From Chersky-840 sp035604715 (GTDB lineage Bacteria > Actinomycetota > Acidimicrobiia > Acidimicrobiales > UBA8190): a DNA stretch of 64,000 bases. The notes beneath the pieces were generated by a model. That model saw only the letters and a program-made list of their open reading frames with translations. It had not been told where the DNA came from and made no database searches. The stretch is taken from the NCBI GenBank assembly GCA_963731665.1, contig CAVSWP010000011.1, positions 310,001 through 374,000 on the forward strand, in the 5' to 3' direction. A program made the position numbers and the translations under genes. This document shows, piece by piece, positions 25,972-34,302 of the stretch; the first letter of the stretch is position 1, and every line of letters begins with the position of its first letter.

Positions 25972-26530
25972 TGAGTTGCTCCTTCACAGGCGGGGGTGGC
26001 CCCGCCCGTCCGACTTGCTTGCGAAGTTGGCTCAACCTGTTCCTGATGGATGCATCGAGGATGAAGTCGCCCACTCGGAGCACGAGTCCACCGAGGATGT
26101 TGGGATCGACGACGCTGGTGAGCTCGATCTTGTTTCCGGTCTGCGTGCCGATGCGCTCTCCGATGTCCCGCACGACGGCTTCGTCGAGCTCCACGGCGCT
26201 TGTCACCTCGACCGGCAGCAGCTTGTTCTCCGCGTCCCACAGCTCTTGGTAGCGCCCGCGGATGTGGAAGATCTCCGGCATCCGCTGACGCTCGACCAGA
26301 GTCTCGAGGAAGCTCATGAACGTCTCGTCGGCGCCCTCGATCAAACGGCCCAGGCCTTCCTTCTTCTCCTCGGTCGAGAGATACGGCGAGAACAAAAAAG
26401 TCTGGAGAGTGTGGTTGGCAGACAACACGTCGACAAACTGGATGAGCTGCTCGCGAACCACGTCGAGCACGCCGCGCTCAGCGGCGACCTCAAACAGCGC
26501 CCGCGCGTAGACCTCGGCGACCTGTTCCAC
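25955..26530 (-). CDS. atpH: ATP synthase F1 delta subunit
   Basis: Clamp joining the b-subunit stator to the top of F1. The OSCP/delta pattern: EVYARALFEVAAERGVL near the start and VDPNILGGLVLRVGDFILDASIRNRLSQLRKQV near the end. I take GTG 26530 as the start (VEQVAEVYARALFE), 19 bases after the atpF stop, giving 191 aa; an upstream extension in the same frame is an atpF shadow. Not fused to subunit b, unlike the mycobacterial b-delta protein. Confidence 0.9.
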
Positions 26531-26549
26531 TAGCTGGGCGTCTTGGAAC

Positions 26550-27098
26550 TCACGGCTGCTGGCCCGGTCCGCCGCTGAGCACCGAGAAGTCGAGCTCGGA
26601 AATGGCGTCCTGGACCAGCCTTCGCTGGTCCTCGGCGGTGAGCACCTTGCGCGTGACCAGTTCGGTGGCCGCCACCGTGAGGTCGACGACATCGCGCACG
26701 ATCTCGTCGAGCACGCGGCGGGTCTCAGCCTCGATGTCCCGGCGCGTCTGCTCGAGCATCTGCTCGCGCCGTGCCTGGGCTTCAGTTCGGGCCTCGCGCT
26801 CGTTCACGGCGACCGCCCGGCGGGCACGCTCGACGATCTCTTCGGCCTCCTGTCGGGCATCGCGAAGACGCTCGCGATATTCCACGAGCAGCTGATCCGC
26901 CTCGCGGCGGGTGCGCTCGGCCGCGTCGATCGAGTCGTCGATTGCCTTCCGGCGCTGATCGAGTGCCGCCCCGATACGAGGGAACACGGCCTTGATGAGG
27001 ATGAAGAGCGAGATCCCGAACACCACGAGCGTCCAGATCGTCAGCCCGACGTCGGGCGTGATCAACCATGAGCTCGAGGCGGCTACCAGGTGGGTCAT
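26550..27098 (-). CDS. atpF: ATP synthase Fo b subunit
   Basis: Peripheral stalk. One N-terminal membrane helix (WLITPDVGLTIWTLVVFGISLFILIKAVFP, res ~12-40) then a long charged coiled coil (RRKAIDDSIDAAERTRREADQLL ...) to the end. I chose ATG 27098 (MTHLVAASSS), giving 182 aa; a longer frame starts inside atpE. A single b gene is seen, so the stalk is presumably a b2 homodimer. Confidence 0.93.
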   Translation of the reverse strand: MTHLVAASSSWLITPDVGLTIWTLVVFGISLFILIKAVFPRIGAALDQRRKAIDDSIDAAERTRREADQLLVEYRERLRDARQEAEEIVERARRAVAVNEREARTEAQARREQMLEQTRRDIEAETRRVLDEIVRDVVDLTVAATELVTRKVLTAEDQRRLVQDAISELDFSVLSGGPGQQP

Positions 27099-27118
27099 GT
27101 CGGGGTATCGCCGTCGAC

Positions 27119-27418
27119 TTAAAGGAAGAAGGCGATGAAGCCGCCGACGAGGCCGTAGAAGAAGGTGGCCTCGGTGAGCGCGAACCCGAGCCATTGGATC
27201 GACGTGATCTCACCACGCATTTCCGGTTGACGGGTCACCGACTCGATCACCTTCCCGAACAGCATCCCGATGCCAGCGCCGGCCCCGGCGGCACCGCCGC
27301 CAGCTCCGATGCCGAGCGCAATCGCTTTGCCAGCCTTCTCACCTATGAGGTCGTATGACTGCGCCGCGGCGGCAATCAAAGGATGAAGAAGGAAAACGGC
27401 ACCAAATAGCTGAAACAT
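27119..27418 (-). CDS. atpE: ATP synthase Fo c subunit (proton type)
   Basis: Rotor ring proteolipid of 99 aa with two membrane helices, a polar loop VTRQPEMRG, and the ion-binding Glu in FALTEATFFYGLVGG. At the positions that hold Gln and Ser in Na+-type rings (Ilyobacter), this protein has Ile and Ala, so it should be proton-specific. A ~20-residue N-terminal lead precedes helix 1 (MFQLFGAVFLLHPLIAAAAQ). Start is secured by AAAGGAG six bases upstream. Confidence 0.96.
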   Translation of the reverse strand: MFQLFGAVFLLHPLIAAAAQSYDLIGEKAGKAIALGIGAGGGAAGAGAGIGMLFGKVIESVTRQPEMRGEITSIQWLGFALTEATFFYGLVGGFIAFFL

Positions 27419-27433
27419 TCCGCTCCTTTTTGC

Positions 27434-28408
27434 CTAATGGCTCTCGACAGCGCCACCGAGATAGATGGCCGTGAGGATACCAAAGATGAACGCTTGCAGA
27501 CCTGCGATCAAGACGCACTCGAACAGGTAGATCGCCACGCCGAGCGGCAACGTGAACCACCCAATTACCGGTAGTCCCAGCAGCACCGCCATGTCACCCG
27601 CCATGAAGTCGATCAGCAGGTGACCGGCGAGCAGGTTGGCCCAGAGCCGGATCGCCAGCGAGAGCAACCGCAGGAAGTGGGAGACGATCTCCAGCGGGAA
27701 GAGGAAGAGCACCATGCCGCCAGCCACACCCGACGGAATCAGGCTCTTGAAGTACCCGGTGAACCCGTGGTGACGGAAGCCCTCGACGTTGTAAGCGATG
27801 AATACGCCGATCGCCAGGACCAAGGGAAGCGCCACGTTGGTGTCGGCGGCATAGATCTGGAACGACGGGAGGTGGGTCCCAGCCACATTGATCTTGTCGA
27901 TGGTGTTGACGGGCAACGGGACGTACCCGAGGAGGTTGGTAACGAGGACGAACACAAAGAGCGTGAAGACGAGCGGAAACCACTTCCTGGCCATCCGTTC
28001 GTCCATGTTGTCGTTGGTCAGTCGTTTCGTGAGGTCGTAGGCCCATTCGACTGCGGTCTGCACTCGGTTCGGCCGCATCTCCATCCGCCTGGCTACCCAC
28101 ACCAGGATTCCGATCGTGAGCACGGCGGTGATGAGGAGGTAGAGCACCCCCTTGTTGAGGCTGATCGGGCCGACCAGGTGCACCCACGTCACGAGGTGGT
28201 AAGGAGAAACGATGTTGAACGAGTTGTTCTGGTGCTCGTGCACGCCGAAGACGGCCCCGAACACGCCCAAGCCGACGATGTACACGGCAAGGATGCCGTA
28301 GGCGAGCTTCCGCCGGCGAGTCATGGGCTTCTTGCCCTTTTTCGGCGGCTCGTGTCCTTCCTGTTCCTGCTCGTGGTCTTCGCGAGTCATGGTGGGGGTG
28401 AGGCTCAT
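27434..28408 (-). CDS. atpB: ATP synthase Fo a subunit
   Basis: Stator channel subunit. The essential Arg lies in LSLAIRLWANLLAGHLL; further membrane segments include WFPLVFTLFVFVLVTNLLGYVPLP and LFECVLIAGLQAFIFGILTAIYL at the end. I place the start at ATG 28408 (MSLTPTMTRED), which overlaps the upstream gene's stop (ATGA). This gives 324 aa, with a hydrophilic His/Glu/Lys-rich N-terminal stretch of about 35 residues and an extra first membrane helix before the periplasmic segment. MTRED (six codons in) is an alternative start. Confidence 0.94.
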   Translation of the reverse strand: MSLTPTMTREDHEQEQEGHEPPKKGKKPMTRRRKLAYGILAVYIVGLGVFGAVFGVHEHQNNSFNIVSPYHLVTWVHLVGPISLNKGVLYLLITAVLTIGILVWVARRMEMRPNRVQTAVEWAYDLTKRLTNDNMDERMARKWFPLVFTLFVFVLVTNLLGYVPLPVNTIDKINVAGTHLPSFQIYAADTNVALPLVLAIGVFIAYNVEGFRHHGFTGYFKSLIPSGVAGGMVLFLFPLEIVSHFLRLLSLAIRLWANLLAGHLLIDFMAGDMAVLLGLPVIGWFTLPLGVAIYLFECVLIAGLQAFIFGILTAIYLGGAVESH

Positions 28409-28890
28409 CGGATCGCCCTTCGCTGTGGTGGTCCCATGATCACCTTGATCGCGAAGGCCACCGAGTACGCCCCGAAGGTCACCAGTGCCGCCGTGAGTCC
28501 GTTGGCGCGGCCGCCGGCGACGCCCGCGATGACGATCACTCCGGCCAGCAGCCAGATCCGTGCGAAACCCTCGAACAGGCTGAGGCCGAGTTGCTTGCGC
28601 GGCTCGTCCACCTTGCGAATCCAGCGCCGGTCTGTTTCGGCGAGCGCGCGCTGCAGGATCCACCCGCACGCAGCAGCGACATAGCCGAGGACGGGCACCC
28701 CGAGCGCGAGTGCGGGAGCCATAGCGATCACCACGAGCACCACGTCCAGATAGCGCAACAACACGAGAGCACGCTTGGTGGACGCGGCAGGAGCATCTAC
28801 CCCCAAAGCAGGCTCCGGAGGTGAGAAGCGGGCACCGCGCACCTCGTGCGGCTGGTCTGCACGGTTCGAGTCTTTGGGGTCATCCGGCAA
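28405..28890 (-). CDS. AtpI-like membrane protein at the head of the atp operon
   Basis: 161 residues with a charged ~40-residue N-terminus, then about four hydrophobic segments (YLDVVLVVIAMAPALALGVPVLGYVAA; IWLLAGVIVIAGVAGG; LTAALVTFGAYSVAFAIKVIMG). No catalytic motif. Position and topology match the poorly conserved AtpI/Rv1303-type gene that precedes atpB and may aid c-ring assembly or Mg2+ supply. The start (TTG 28890) is uncertain because no Shine-Dalgarno sequence is visible. Its TGA overlaps the atpB ATG. Confidence 0.7.
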   Translation of the reverse strand: MPDDPKDSNRADQPHEVRGARFSPPEPALGVDAPAASTKRALVLLRYLDVVLVVIAMAPALALGVPVLGYVAAACGWILQRALAETDRRWIRKVDEPRKQLGLSLFEGFARIWLLAGVIVIAGVAGGRANGLTAALVTFGAYSVAFAIKVIMGPPQRRAIR

Positions 28891-29264
28891 TTGTCAGGGT
28901 AGCTGAATAAAGCATCAGGGATTCCCCGGATCACTCTCTTCTCCACGAGATCAAGGCGACCGTACTCGATCAAAAGGTTGACCGTCCAACTCGCTCGAGG
29001 GCGCACCAACAGCGGACGAAGAGCCGCCTCCGGCGTCGGATGTGTGTGCCCGGGACGAACCCTTCGGCTCGGCTCGGTGAGTCGTCGGAGTCGATGTCAA
29101 TGCCTCGCGTCCAGGGACGACCGTTGCGCGCTTCCACGGCGCCGCGCCGGGTGACGTCCGTCCTGGCAGGGGTCGCGACCAAGGCCGTCGAGCAACGCTG
29201 GCTACCGTGTTCTGCCGACACTCTGCCGATCGCTTCGGGCAGGGCTCGAGAACCGGAGACATTG
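28891..29264. other. 374-bp divergent gap between the atp operon and the esterase gene
   Basis: Relatively AT-rich near 28900-28990, so it likely holds the atp operon promoter on the minus strand; a TTTATT close to the first atp gene is a possible -10, but I cannot defend a pair. No supported gene: small reading frames here lack homologous-looking content. Confidence 0.5.
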
Positions 29265-30311
29265 ATGGTCGGGCACGAGACAAGACGTCGGCGGAGCCAC
29301 GCGCCCCGCTTCACGACGCCGGGGGCCAGGTGGCTCGTGCTGGGATTTGGGGTGGCGCTGGCCGCCTGCGGTGGAGGACGGCCCGCGTCGACCACGACGT
29401 CGTCGGGACCGGCCACGACGGTGCTCGCCACCACCGGGGGAAGCGGATGCGGCACCACGGCCAGCTCGGGGTCGACCACCCTCACGGTGTCCGTGGCGCA
29501 CCGGCAACGGATCGCCATCGTCCACGTCCCCATCGGCTACTCGAGCTCGAAGAACGCGGCGCTGGTCCTCAACCTGCACGGCAGCGGGACCACGGCCGCC
29601 GACCAGGAGGCGTTCACGGCGATGGACGGCACCGCCGACAGCGACGGATTCATCGTCGCCTACCCCCAAGGCCTGATCCCCGACGGCTCGGGCTTCGACT
29701 GGAACGTTCCTGGGGTTGCCCTGGTGGGCGGACGGGCCGTCCCCGCCGGTTCCGCCGACGACGTGACATTCCTGACCACACTGGTGCACGTCTTGGAACA
29801 GCGGTACTGCATCGATCCCCACCGCGTGTACGCCACGGGCTTCTCGGGTGGTGCGCGCATGGCCAGCCAGCTCGCCTGTGACGCGTCGGGCACGTTCGCA
29901 GCGGTGGCCCTTGTGACCGGTCTGCGCCACCCCGACCCGTGCCCCGTGACCAGACCGGTGCCGATCCTGACCTTCCACGGCACCGCCGACCCCGTCGATC
30001 CTTACGGCGGCCACGGGCAGGCCTACTGGACCTACTCGGTTCCCCAGGCGGCGGAGGACTGGGCCGTCTCGGACGGCTGTACCGTCCCGGCGGCGCCCTC
30101 AGAGGCAGGGACGGGGTACACCGTGACGCGGTACACGGGCTGCGCCGGAGGTGCGGCCGTCGAGCTGTACACCATCACCGGTGAGGGCCACGAGTGGCCC
30201 GGCGGGCCCATCCTGCCGAGACGCCTGACCAGGGTGCTCGGCGCCCAGTCCGACGCCGTCGACGCCAACAGCATCATCTGGGCCTTCTTCGCCGCGCACC
30301 CGCTGCCGTGA
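29265..30311 (+). CDS. Secreted lipoprotein esterase, PHB depolymerase/feruloyl esterase (LpqC-like) family
   Basis: Alpha/beta hydrolase exported as a lipoprotein. ATG 29265 (MVGHETRRRR) is followed by an Arg-rich n-region, a hydrophobic core and a lipobox LAAC with Cys35, then a Ser/Thr/Gly linker. Catalytic set: nucleophile Ser in ATGFSGGARMASQLACD, Asp probably in GTADPVDPYGG, His in TGEGHEWPGG. 348 aa. The family cleaves polyhydroxyalkanoate, feruloyl-sugar or acetyl esters; the substrate here is unknown. Earlier in-frame ATGs would bury the signal peptide, so they are rejected. CGGAG lies a few bases upstream. Confidence 0.85.
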   Translation: MVGHETRRRRSHAPRFTTPGARWLVLGFGVALAACGGGRPASTTTSSGPATTVLATTGGSGCGTTASSGSTTLTVSVAHRQRIAIVHVPIGYSSSKNAALVLNLHGSGTTAADQEAFTAMDGTADSDGFIVAYPQGLIPDGSGFDWNVPGVALVGGRAVPAGSADDVTFLTTLVHVLEQRYCIDPHRVYATGFSGGARMASQLACDASGTFAAVALVTGLRHPDPCPVTRPVPILTFHGTADPVDPYGGHGQAYWTYSVPQAAEDWAVSDGCTVPAAPSEAGTGYTVTRYTGCAGGAAVELYTITGEGHEWPGGPILPRRLTRVLGAQSDAVDANSIIWAFFAAHPLP

Positions 30312-30340
30312 CCGAAATCGGCGCCAGGCACATAAATGGG

Positions 30341-30376
30341 TGGACTCCATTCTCAGAGTAATTCTAGAGTGGTGGC
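30341..30376 (+). promoter_or_regulatory. AT-rich promoter/operator of the fur-catalase operon
   Basis: TGGACT (30341-30346), an 18-bp spacer and TAGAGT (30365-30370) form a plausible sigma-A-type promoter whose start point would fall at or next to the fur GTG (30377). Two direct half-sites, ATTCTCAGAGT (30349-30359) and AATTCTAGAGT (30360-30370), and an imperfect inverted repeat AGAGTAATTCT between them fit an autoregulatory Fur-type operator. Binding is inferred. Confidence 0.5.
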
Positions 30377-30859
30377 GTGACACCGACGGGAACCGACAGG
30401 GCGAACACCGACTTCGCGGCGGCCTTGCGGTCCTCGGGGCTCCGGGTCACCGCACCCCGCCTCGGCGTGCTGTCGGCCCTGCAGGCCCGGCCCCACGCCG
30501 ACACCGACTCCGTCATCCGCGCCGTGCGCCAAGACCTGGGCTCAGTCTCGGCCCAGGCGGTCTACAACGTGCTGGCCGCCTTGGTCAGTGCCGGGCTCGT
30601 CCGGCGCGTCGAGCCGGCGGGAAGCCCGGCGCTCTACGAAGTACGGGTCGGCGACAACCACCACCACATCGTGTGCCGCCGATGTGGGGCGACCACCGAC
30701 GTGGACTGTGCCGTGGGCCGGCGCCCGTGCCTGACACCCGCCCAGACCCACGGGTACGCCCTCGACGAAGCCGAGGTGACCTTCTGGGGGCTGTGCCCGC
30801 AGTGCCAGTCCTCCGACATCGAGAAAGAACCAAAACACGCAGAGGAGTTCAGCCCATGA
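30377..30859 (+). CDS. furA: Fur-family transcriptional repressor (FurA/CatR/PerR-like)
   Basis: 160-residue metal-dependent repressor. Winged-helix domain (res ~10-85: LRVTAPRLGVLSALQARPHADTDSV, SVSAQAVYNVLAALVSAGLVRRVEP), metal site HHHIVCRRCG with a CxxC, and a second CPQC pair near the end (structural Zn). Gene order fur-catalase with an ATGA overlap is the peroxide-sensing arrangement of Streptomyces CatR and mycobacterial FurA-KatG, so I expect peroxide to relieve repression of the catalase. GTG start with no Shine-Dalgarno sequence; probably leaderless. Confidence 0.9.
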   Translation: MTPTGTDRANTDFAAALRSSGLRVTAPRLGVLSALQARPHADTDSVIRAVRQDLGSVSAQAVYNVLAALVSAGLVRRVEPAGSPALYEVRVGDNHHHIVCRRCGATTDVDCAVGRRPCLTPAQTHGYALDEAEVTFWGLCPQCQSSDIEKEPKHAEEFSP

Positions 30860-32304
30860 CCGACACCACCCCGTACACGACGTCCGACGCCGGGGTCCCG
30901 GCGACGAGTGACGCGCACTCGCTCACCGTCGGGCCTGACGGCCCGATCCTGCTCCACGACACGTACCTCGTACAGAAGATGCAGCAGTTCAACCGTGAAC
31001 GTGTCCCTGAGCGCGTGGTGCATGCCAAGGGCGGGGGCGCGCACGGGTACTTCGAGACGACCGAGGACGTCTCGAGCCTCACGAAGGCGGGACTGTTCCA
31101 GCCCGGCGTCCGGACCGACCTGCTGGTGCGGTTCTCCACCGTGGCCGGTGAGATGGGGTCGCCCGACACGGCTCGCGACCCGCGGGGGTTCGCCGTGAAG
31201 TTCTACACGGAGGAGGGAAACTACGACCTGGTCGGGAACAACACCCCGGTGTTCTTCATCCGTGACCCTCAGAAGTTCTCCGATTTCATCCACTCCCAGA
31301 AGCGGCGCGCCGACAACCACCTGCGGGACAACAACATGCAGTGGGACTTCTGGACCTTGTCGCCTGAGTCCGCCCACCAGGTGACCTGGCTCATGGGGGA
31401 CCGGGGCATCCCACGTTCGTGGCGCCACATGGACGGGTTCTCCAGTCACACCTACATGTGGGTCAACGCCGGGGGCGAACGGTTCTGGGTGAAGTACCAC
31501 TTCAAGACGGACCAGGGCATCGCATGCCTGACCAACGACGAGGCGGCGGCCATCGCCGCCACCGACCCCGATGCGCACATCCGGGACCTCTACGAGACGA
31601 TCGGGCGCGGCGAGCACCCGTCATGGTCGTTGTACGTCCAGGTGATGCCGTTCGACGACGCGCCGCGCTACCGGTTCAACCCCTTCGACCTGACCAAGGT
31701 GTGGCCGCACGCCGACTACCCGCTGGTCCCGGTGGGGAGGATGGTGCTGGACCGCAACCCCGAGAATTACTTCGCCGAGATCGAGCAGTCGACGTTCGAG
31801 CCCTCGAACATGGTGCCGGGAGTCGGTCCTTCACCCGACAAGATGCTGCTGGGTCGCCTGTTCAGCTACCACGACACCCACCTCCATCGGGTGGGGCCCA
31901 ACGCCCAGCAGCTCCCCGTCAACCGGCCCCGCTCGCCAGTGCACTCCTACAACCGCGATGGGGCTATGCGGTACGACAACCCGTCGGACCCGGTCTACGC
32001 CCCGAACTCTTACGGTGGCCCAGTGGCGCAACCCGAGCGCTTCGGTGGCGACCCGTCCTGGGCGGTCTCGGGCGAGATGGTCCGGGCCGCCTACGAACTC
32101 CACCCCGAGGACGATGACTTCGGTCAGGCCGGGACCATGGTTCGCGACGTCCTCGACGACGCGGCGCGCGACCGACTGGTCAACACCATCGTGGCCCATG
32201 TGAGGGCCGGGGTCGTGGAACCGGTGCTCGGGCGTGTGAAGGAGTACTGGCGCCACGTCGACCCGGGTCTAGGAGCCCGGATCTCCAAGGAGCTCGAAGC
32301 CTGA
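30856..32304 (+). CDS. katA: Monofunctional haem catalase, small-subunit type
   Basis: Disproportionates hydrogen peroxide. Distal His in ERVVHAKGGGAHGYF, Asn in LVGNNTPVFFIRDPQKFSDFIHSQ, and proximal haem Tyr in GRLFSYHDTHLHRVGPN. 482 aa places it with clade-3 small catalases, which usually bind NADPH. ATG 30856 overlaps the fur stop, and GAGGAG lies about ten bases upstream. Not KatG: there is no peroxidase-type domain. Confidence 0.97.
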   Translation: MTDTTPYTTSDAGVPATSDAHSLTVGPDGPILLHDTYLVQKMQQFNRERVPERVVHAKGGGAHGYFETTEDVSSLTKAGLFQPGVRTDLLVRFSTVAGEMGSPDTARDPRGFAVKFYTEEGNYDLVGNNTPVFFIRDPQKFSDFIHSQKRRADNHLRDNNMQWDFWTLSPESAHQVTWLMGDRGIPRSWRHMDGFSSHTYMWVNAGGERFWVKYHFKTDQGIACLTNDEAAAIAATDPDAHIRDLYETIGRGEHPSWSLYVQVMPFDDAPRYRFNPFDLTKVWPHADYPLVPVGRMVLDRNPENYFAEIEQSTFEPSNMVPGVGPSPDKMLLGRLFSYHDTHLHRVGPNAQQLPVNRPRSPVHSYNRDGAMRYDNPSDPVYAPNSYGGPVAQPERFGGDPSWAVSGEMVRAAYELHPEDDDFGQAGTMVRDVLDDAARDRLVNTIVAHVRAGVVEPVLGRVKEYWRHVDPGLGARISKELEA

Positions 32305-32372
32305 AAGGGGCCCGGCTCGTCGCGTCGTAGCCTGGAGGTCGCGGCTGCGCGCCTTGCGATCGGAGCACGACC

Positions 32373-32690
32373 ATGATGAGCCGGACCGTGCACTTCTTCA
32401 TCGACCCCGAGGCGCCGCCCGAAGTCATGCGCTCCATCGACGAGACTGTGCTGCTCCGTTACCGGGAGATCCCCCACTTCAGAGGCGTGGTGGTCCCGCA
32501 GTCGCAGCGCGGGGCACGCGTCGAGATCTGCGGGATCTCCCTGTGGGACGGTGACCTGGGGGACTCCGAGGACCTCGCGGCGGAGTTCCGCGGCGAGGTC
32601 CACCGTATGGCTGGCACCGGCGCCGCCCGGACGGAGTACGAAGTCATTCGGTTGGAGTTGCGCGACGACCTGCGCGGGACGACGAGCTGA
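32373..32690 (+). CDS. Small conserved-looking protein of unknown function
   Basis: 105 residues, MMSRTVHFFIDPEAPPEVMRS..., with no membrane segment. Alternating beta-alpha-beta character and a closing TEYEVIRLELRDDLRG resemble a small ferredoxin-like or monooxygenase-type (ABM) fold, but I do not recognise a family. About 70 bp after katA on the same strand, so it may be a distal operon member. ATG at 32373 or at the next codon. Confidence 0.55.
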   Translation: MMSRTVHFFIDPEAPPEVMRSIDETVLLRYREIPHFRGVVVPQSQRGARVEICGISLWDGDLGDSEDLAAEFRGEVHRMAGTGAARTEYEVIRLELRDDLRGTTS

Positions 32691-32700
32691 CCGGGAGCGC

Positions 32701-34080
32701 TCAGGTCGACGAGCCCGACGCCTCGGCGCTCTGGAGGGCCTGGAGGAACTGGTTCAGGCTCAGCACCTGGTCCGGCGGAGGCGGGGTGACGCTGACCGAG
32801 GTGCCGTAGTCGGAGAAGTCCAAGCTTTCGTCGATGGTGATCGTCCCGTTCGGCGGCACCGTCTCTGTCAGCTCCATGCTGTATCGGCGCAGGAGACCGG
32901 AGTTGTCGATGTACACCTTGTTGGTGATCCCCTCGATGTCGACACCGCTCAGAGCCGCTTTCAGCCAGGATGGGACGTTGGCACTCGCCAGTTGGGCCTT
33001 GATCGTGGCGGGCGAGATCGACACCGAGTAGCCCTGGACGGCCACGCCGTCGACGGTCGAGGGACCGAGCCCCACGACGGTGTTGCCCTGCTGGGTCAGG
33101 AGTCGCAACGTGGCAGCCGGGTTCGCGCCGGTGCCGAGCGCACCCGGGCCCTGGGCGGCGGCGGGACCCTCGAGGGAGGAGAGGTCGACCGAGATCCACG
33201 ACTTTCCCGGGGCTAGCTGGCCGATCCCGGGGAGGGCCTCGTACACCGAACCGCCGTCGTACAACAGCTGCATCTGGACGCTCTGACCGGCTGCTGCGAC
33301 GCTCAGTTGCAGTTGGAGCGCGTTCTGGTTGAAATCGATGTCCCCCGACCCGGTGCCGGTCACCGAGGACGACGGGCTCTGGACGGCCATGTTCAAGCTG
33401 ACGTGGGCGGTGCGATCGGCGAGGGTGCTGTTGACCGACTTGATGACGGCGGCCTCGGCGCTCTTGCCACCGCCGACGATGACCACGGCGGCGGCGCACA
33501 CCACCATGACCAAGACGACAAGACTCGCGACCAGGACCCTCCCCGGGCGACGGGTGGGCGGCGGCCCCGAACCCCCGACGAACGTGTCCGTGAGCCCGAC
33601 ACCGAAGACGGGTCCGGCTTCACCGGGGTCCGCGCTCTGGGGCTCGACGACGCCGGGGGGCGGCGGCGGAGTCCAAAGAGAAGGCCCGGGGGGCGCCGGC
33701 GTAAGGACGGACTCCCCGACCGGCTCTACCGCTGACTCCGTGACCGGCTCTACCGCTGACTCCGTGACCGGCTCTACCGCTGACTCCATGACCGGCTCTA
33801 CCGCGGCATCCACCGGCAGATCCACGGATGGCTCGACCGCGGCCTCCACCGGCAGATCCACGGGTGGGTCAGCCACCAGCCATACGGGTGGCTCGATGAC
33901 CAGTTCCTCGACCGGCTCCACCACCGGCGCCTCAACGGTCTCCACGGCTGGCACCAGAGGCAGCTCGTCGAACGACTCGACGGTCCCGTCACGCACCAGC
34001 TTGGTTGGTCGGCCCTCGACGAAGAAGCGGGCCTCGTGCGCCGCGAAGGGGTCGGCGGCCCAGCCTTCGTAGGCGTCCAT
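32701..34080 (-). CDS. Membrane-anchored protein: EPV-repeat cytoplasmic arm plus LppX/LprG-like outer domain
   Basis: 459 residues from ATG 34080 (MDAYEGWAADPF; GGAG upstream). Res ~1-150 are acidic, Pro/Val/Glu-rich with an eight-residue repeat (ESAVEPVT); res ~185-210 form one membrane helix (RVLVASLVVLVMVVCAAAVVIV). The rest (KSVNSTLADRTAHVSLNMAVQ..., GGSVYEALPGIGQLAPGKSWISVDL...) has the secondary-structure pattern of LppX/LprA/F/G lipid-carrying lipoproteins, but is tethered by a helix instead of a lipid. Function unknown. Divergent from the response regulator, sharing a 222-bp region. Confidence 0.75.
   Translation of the reverse strand: MDAYEGWAADPFAAHEARFFVEGRPTKLVRDGTVESFDELPLVPAVETVEAPVVEPVEELVIEPPVWLVADPPVDLPVEAAVEPSVDLPVDAAVEPVMESAVEPVTESAVEPVTESAVEPVGESVLTPAPPGPSLWTPPPPPGVVEPQSADPGEAGPVFGVGLTDTFVGGSGPPPTRRPGRVLVASLVVLVMVVCAAAVVIVGGGKSAEAAVIKSVNSTLADRTAHVSLNMAVQSPSSSVTGTGSGDIDFNQNALQLQLSVAAAGQSVQMQLLYDGGSVYEALPGIGQLAPGKSWISVDLSSLEGPAAAQGPGALGTGANPAATLRLLTQQGNTVVGLGPSTVDGVAVQGYSVSISPATIKAQLASANVPSWLKAALSGVDIEGITNKVYIDNSGLLRRYSMELTETVPPNGTITIDESLDFSDYGTSVSVTPPPPDQVLSLNQFLQALQSAEASGSST
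33710..33805 (-). repeat. Four tandem 24-bp coding repeats
   Basis: Units at 33710-33733, 33734-33757, 33758-33781 and 33782-33805 differ by one or two bases and encode ESAVEPVT-like octapeptides on the minus strand. Multiple of three, so copy-number change keeps frame. Confidence 0.9.
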
Positions 34081-34302
34081 GGGGTCTCCGTTCGATGCGT
34101 TCTCCCTTTGACGATCGGCGGGCCCCAGGGCGGCCTTTAGCCCGAGGGCGGGTGCGGAGGCCCTTCCCAGCCCGGGCGATTCGGCCCGGGCCTGGTGGAC
34201 AGGGTCGGCGCGCCGCGTGGTAACGATTCTCAGCGGGCGCACAGGGGGCCCACAGGGGCCGTGCAACCAAGCCCGGCATCCTCCTCCGAGGAGGACAAGA
34301 AC

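Noticed and set aside
27119..27418. Sodium-type c ring
   Set aside because: The Gln and Ser/Thr ligands of Na+ rings are replaced by Ile and Ala next to the essential Glu.
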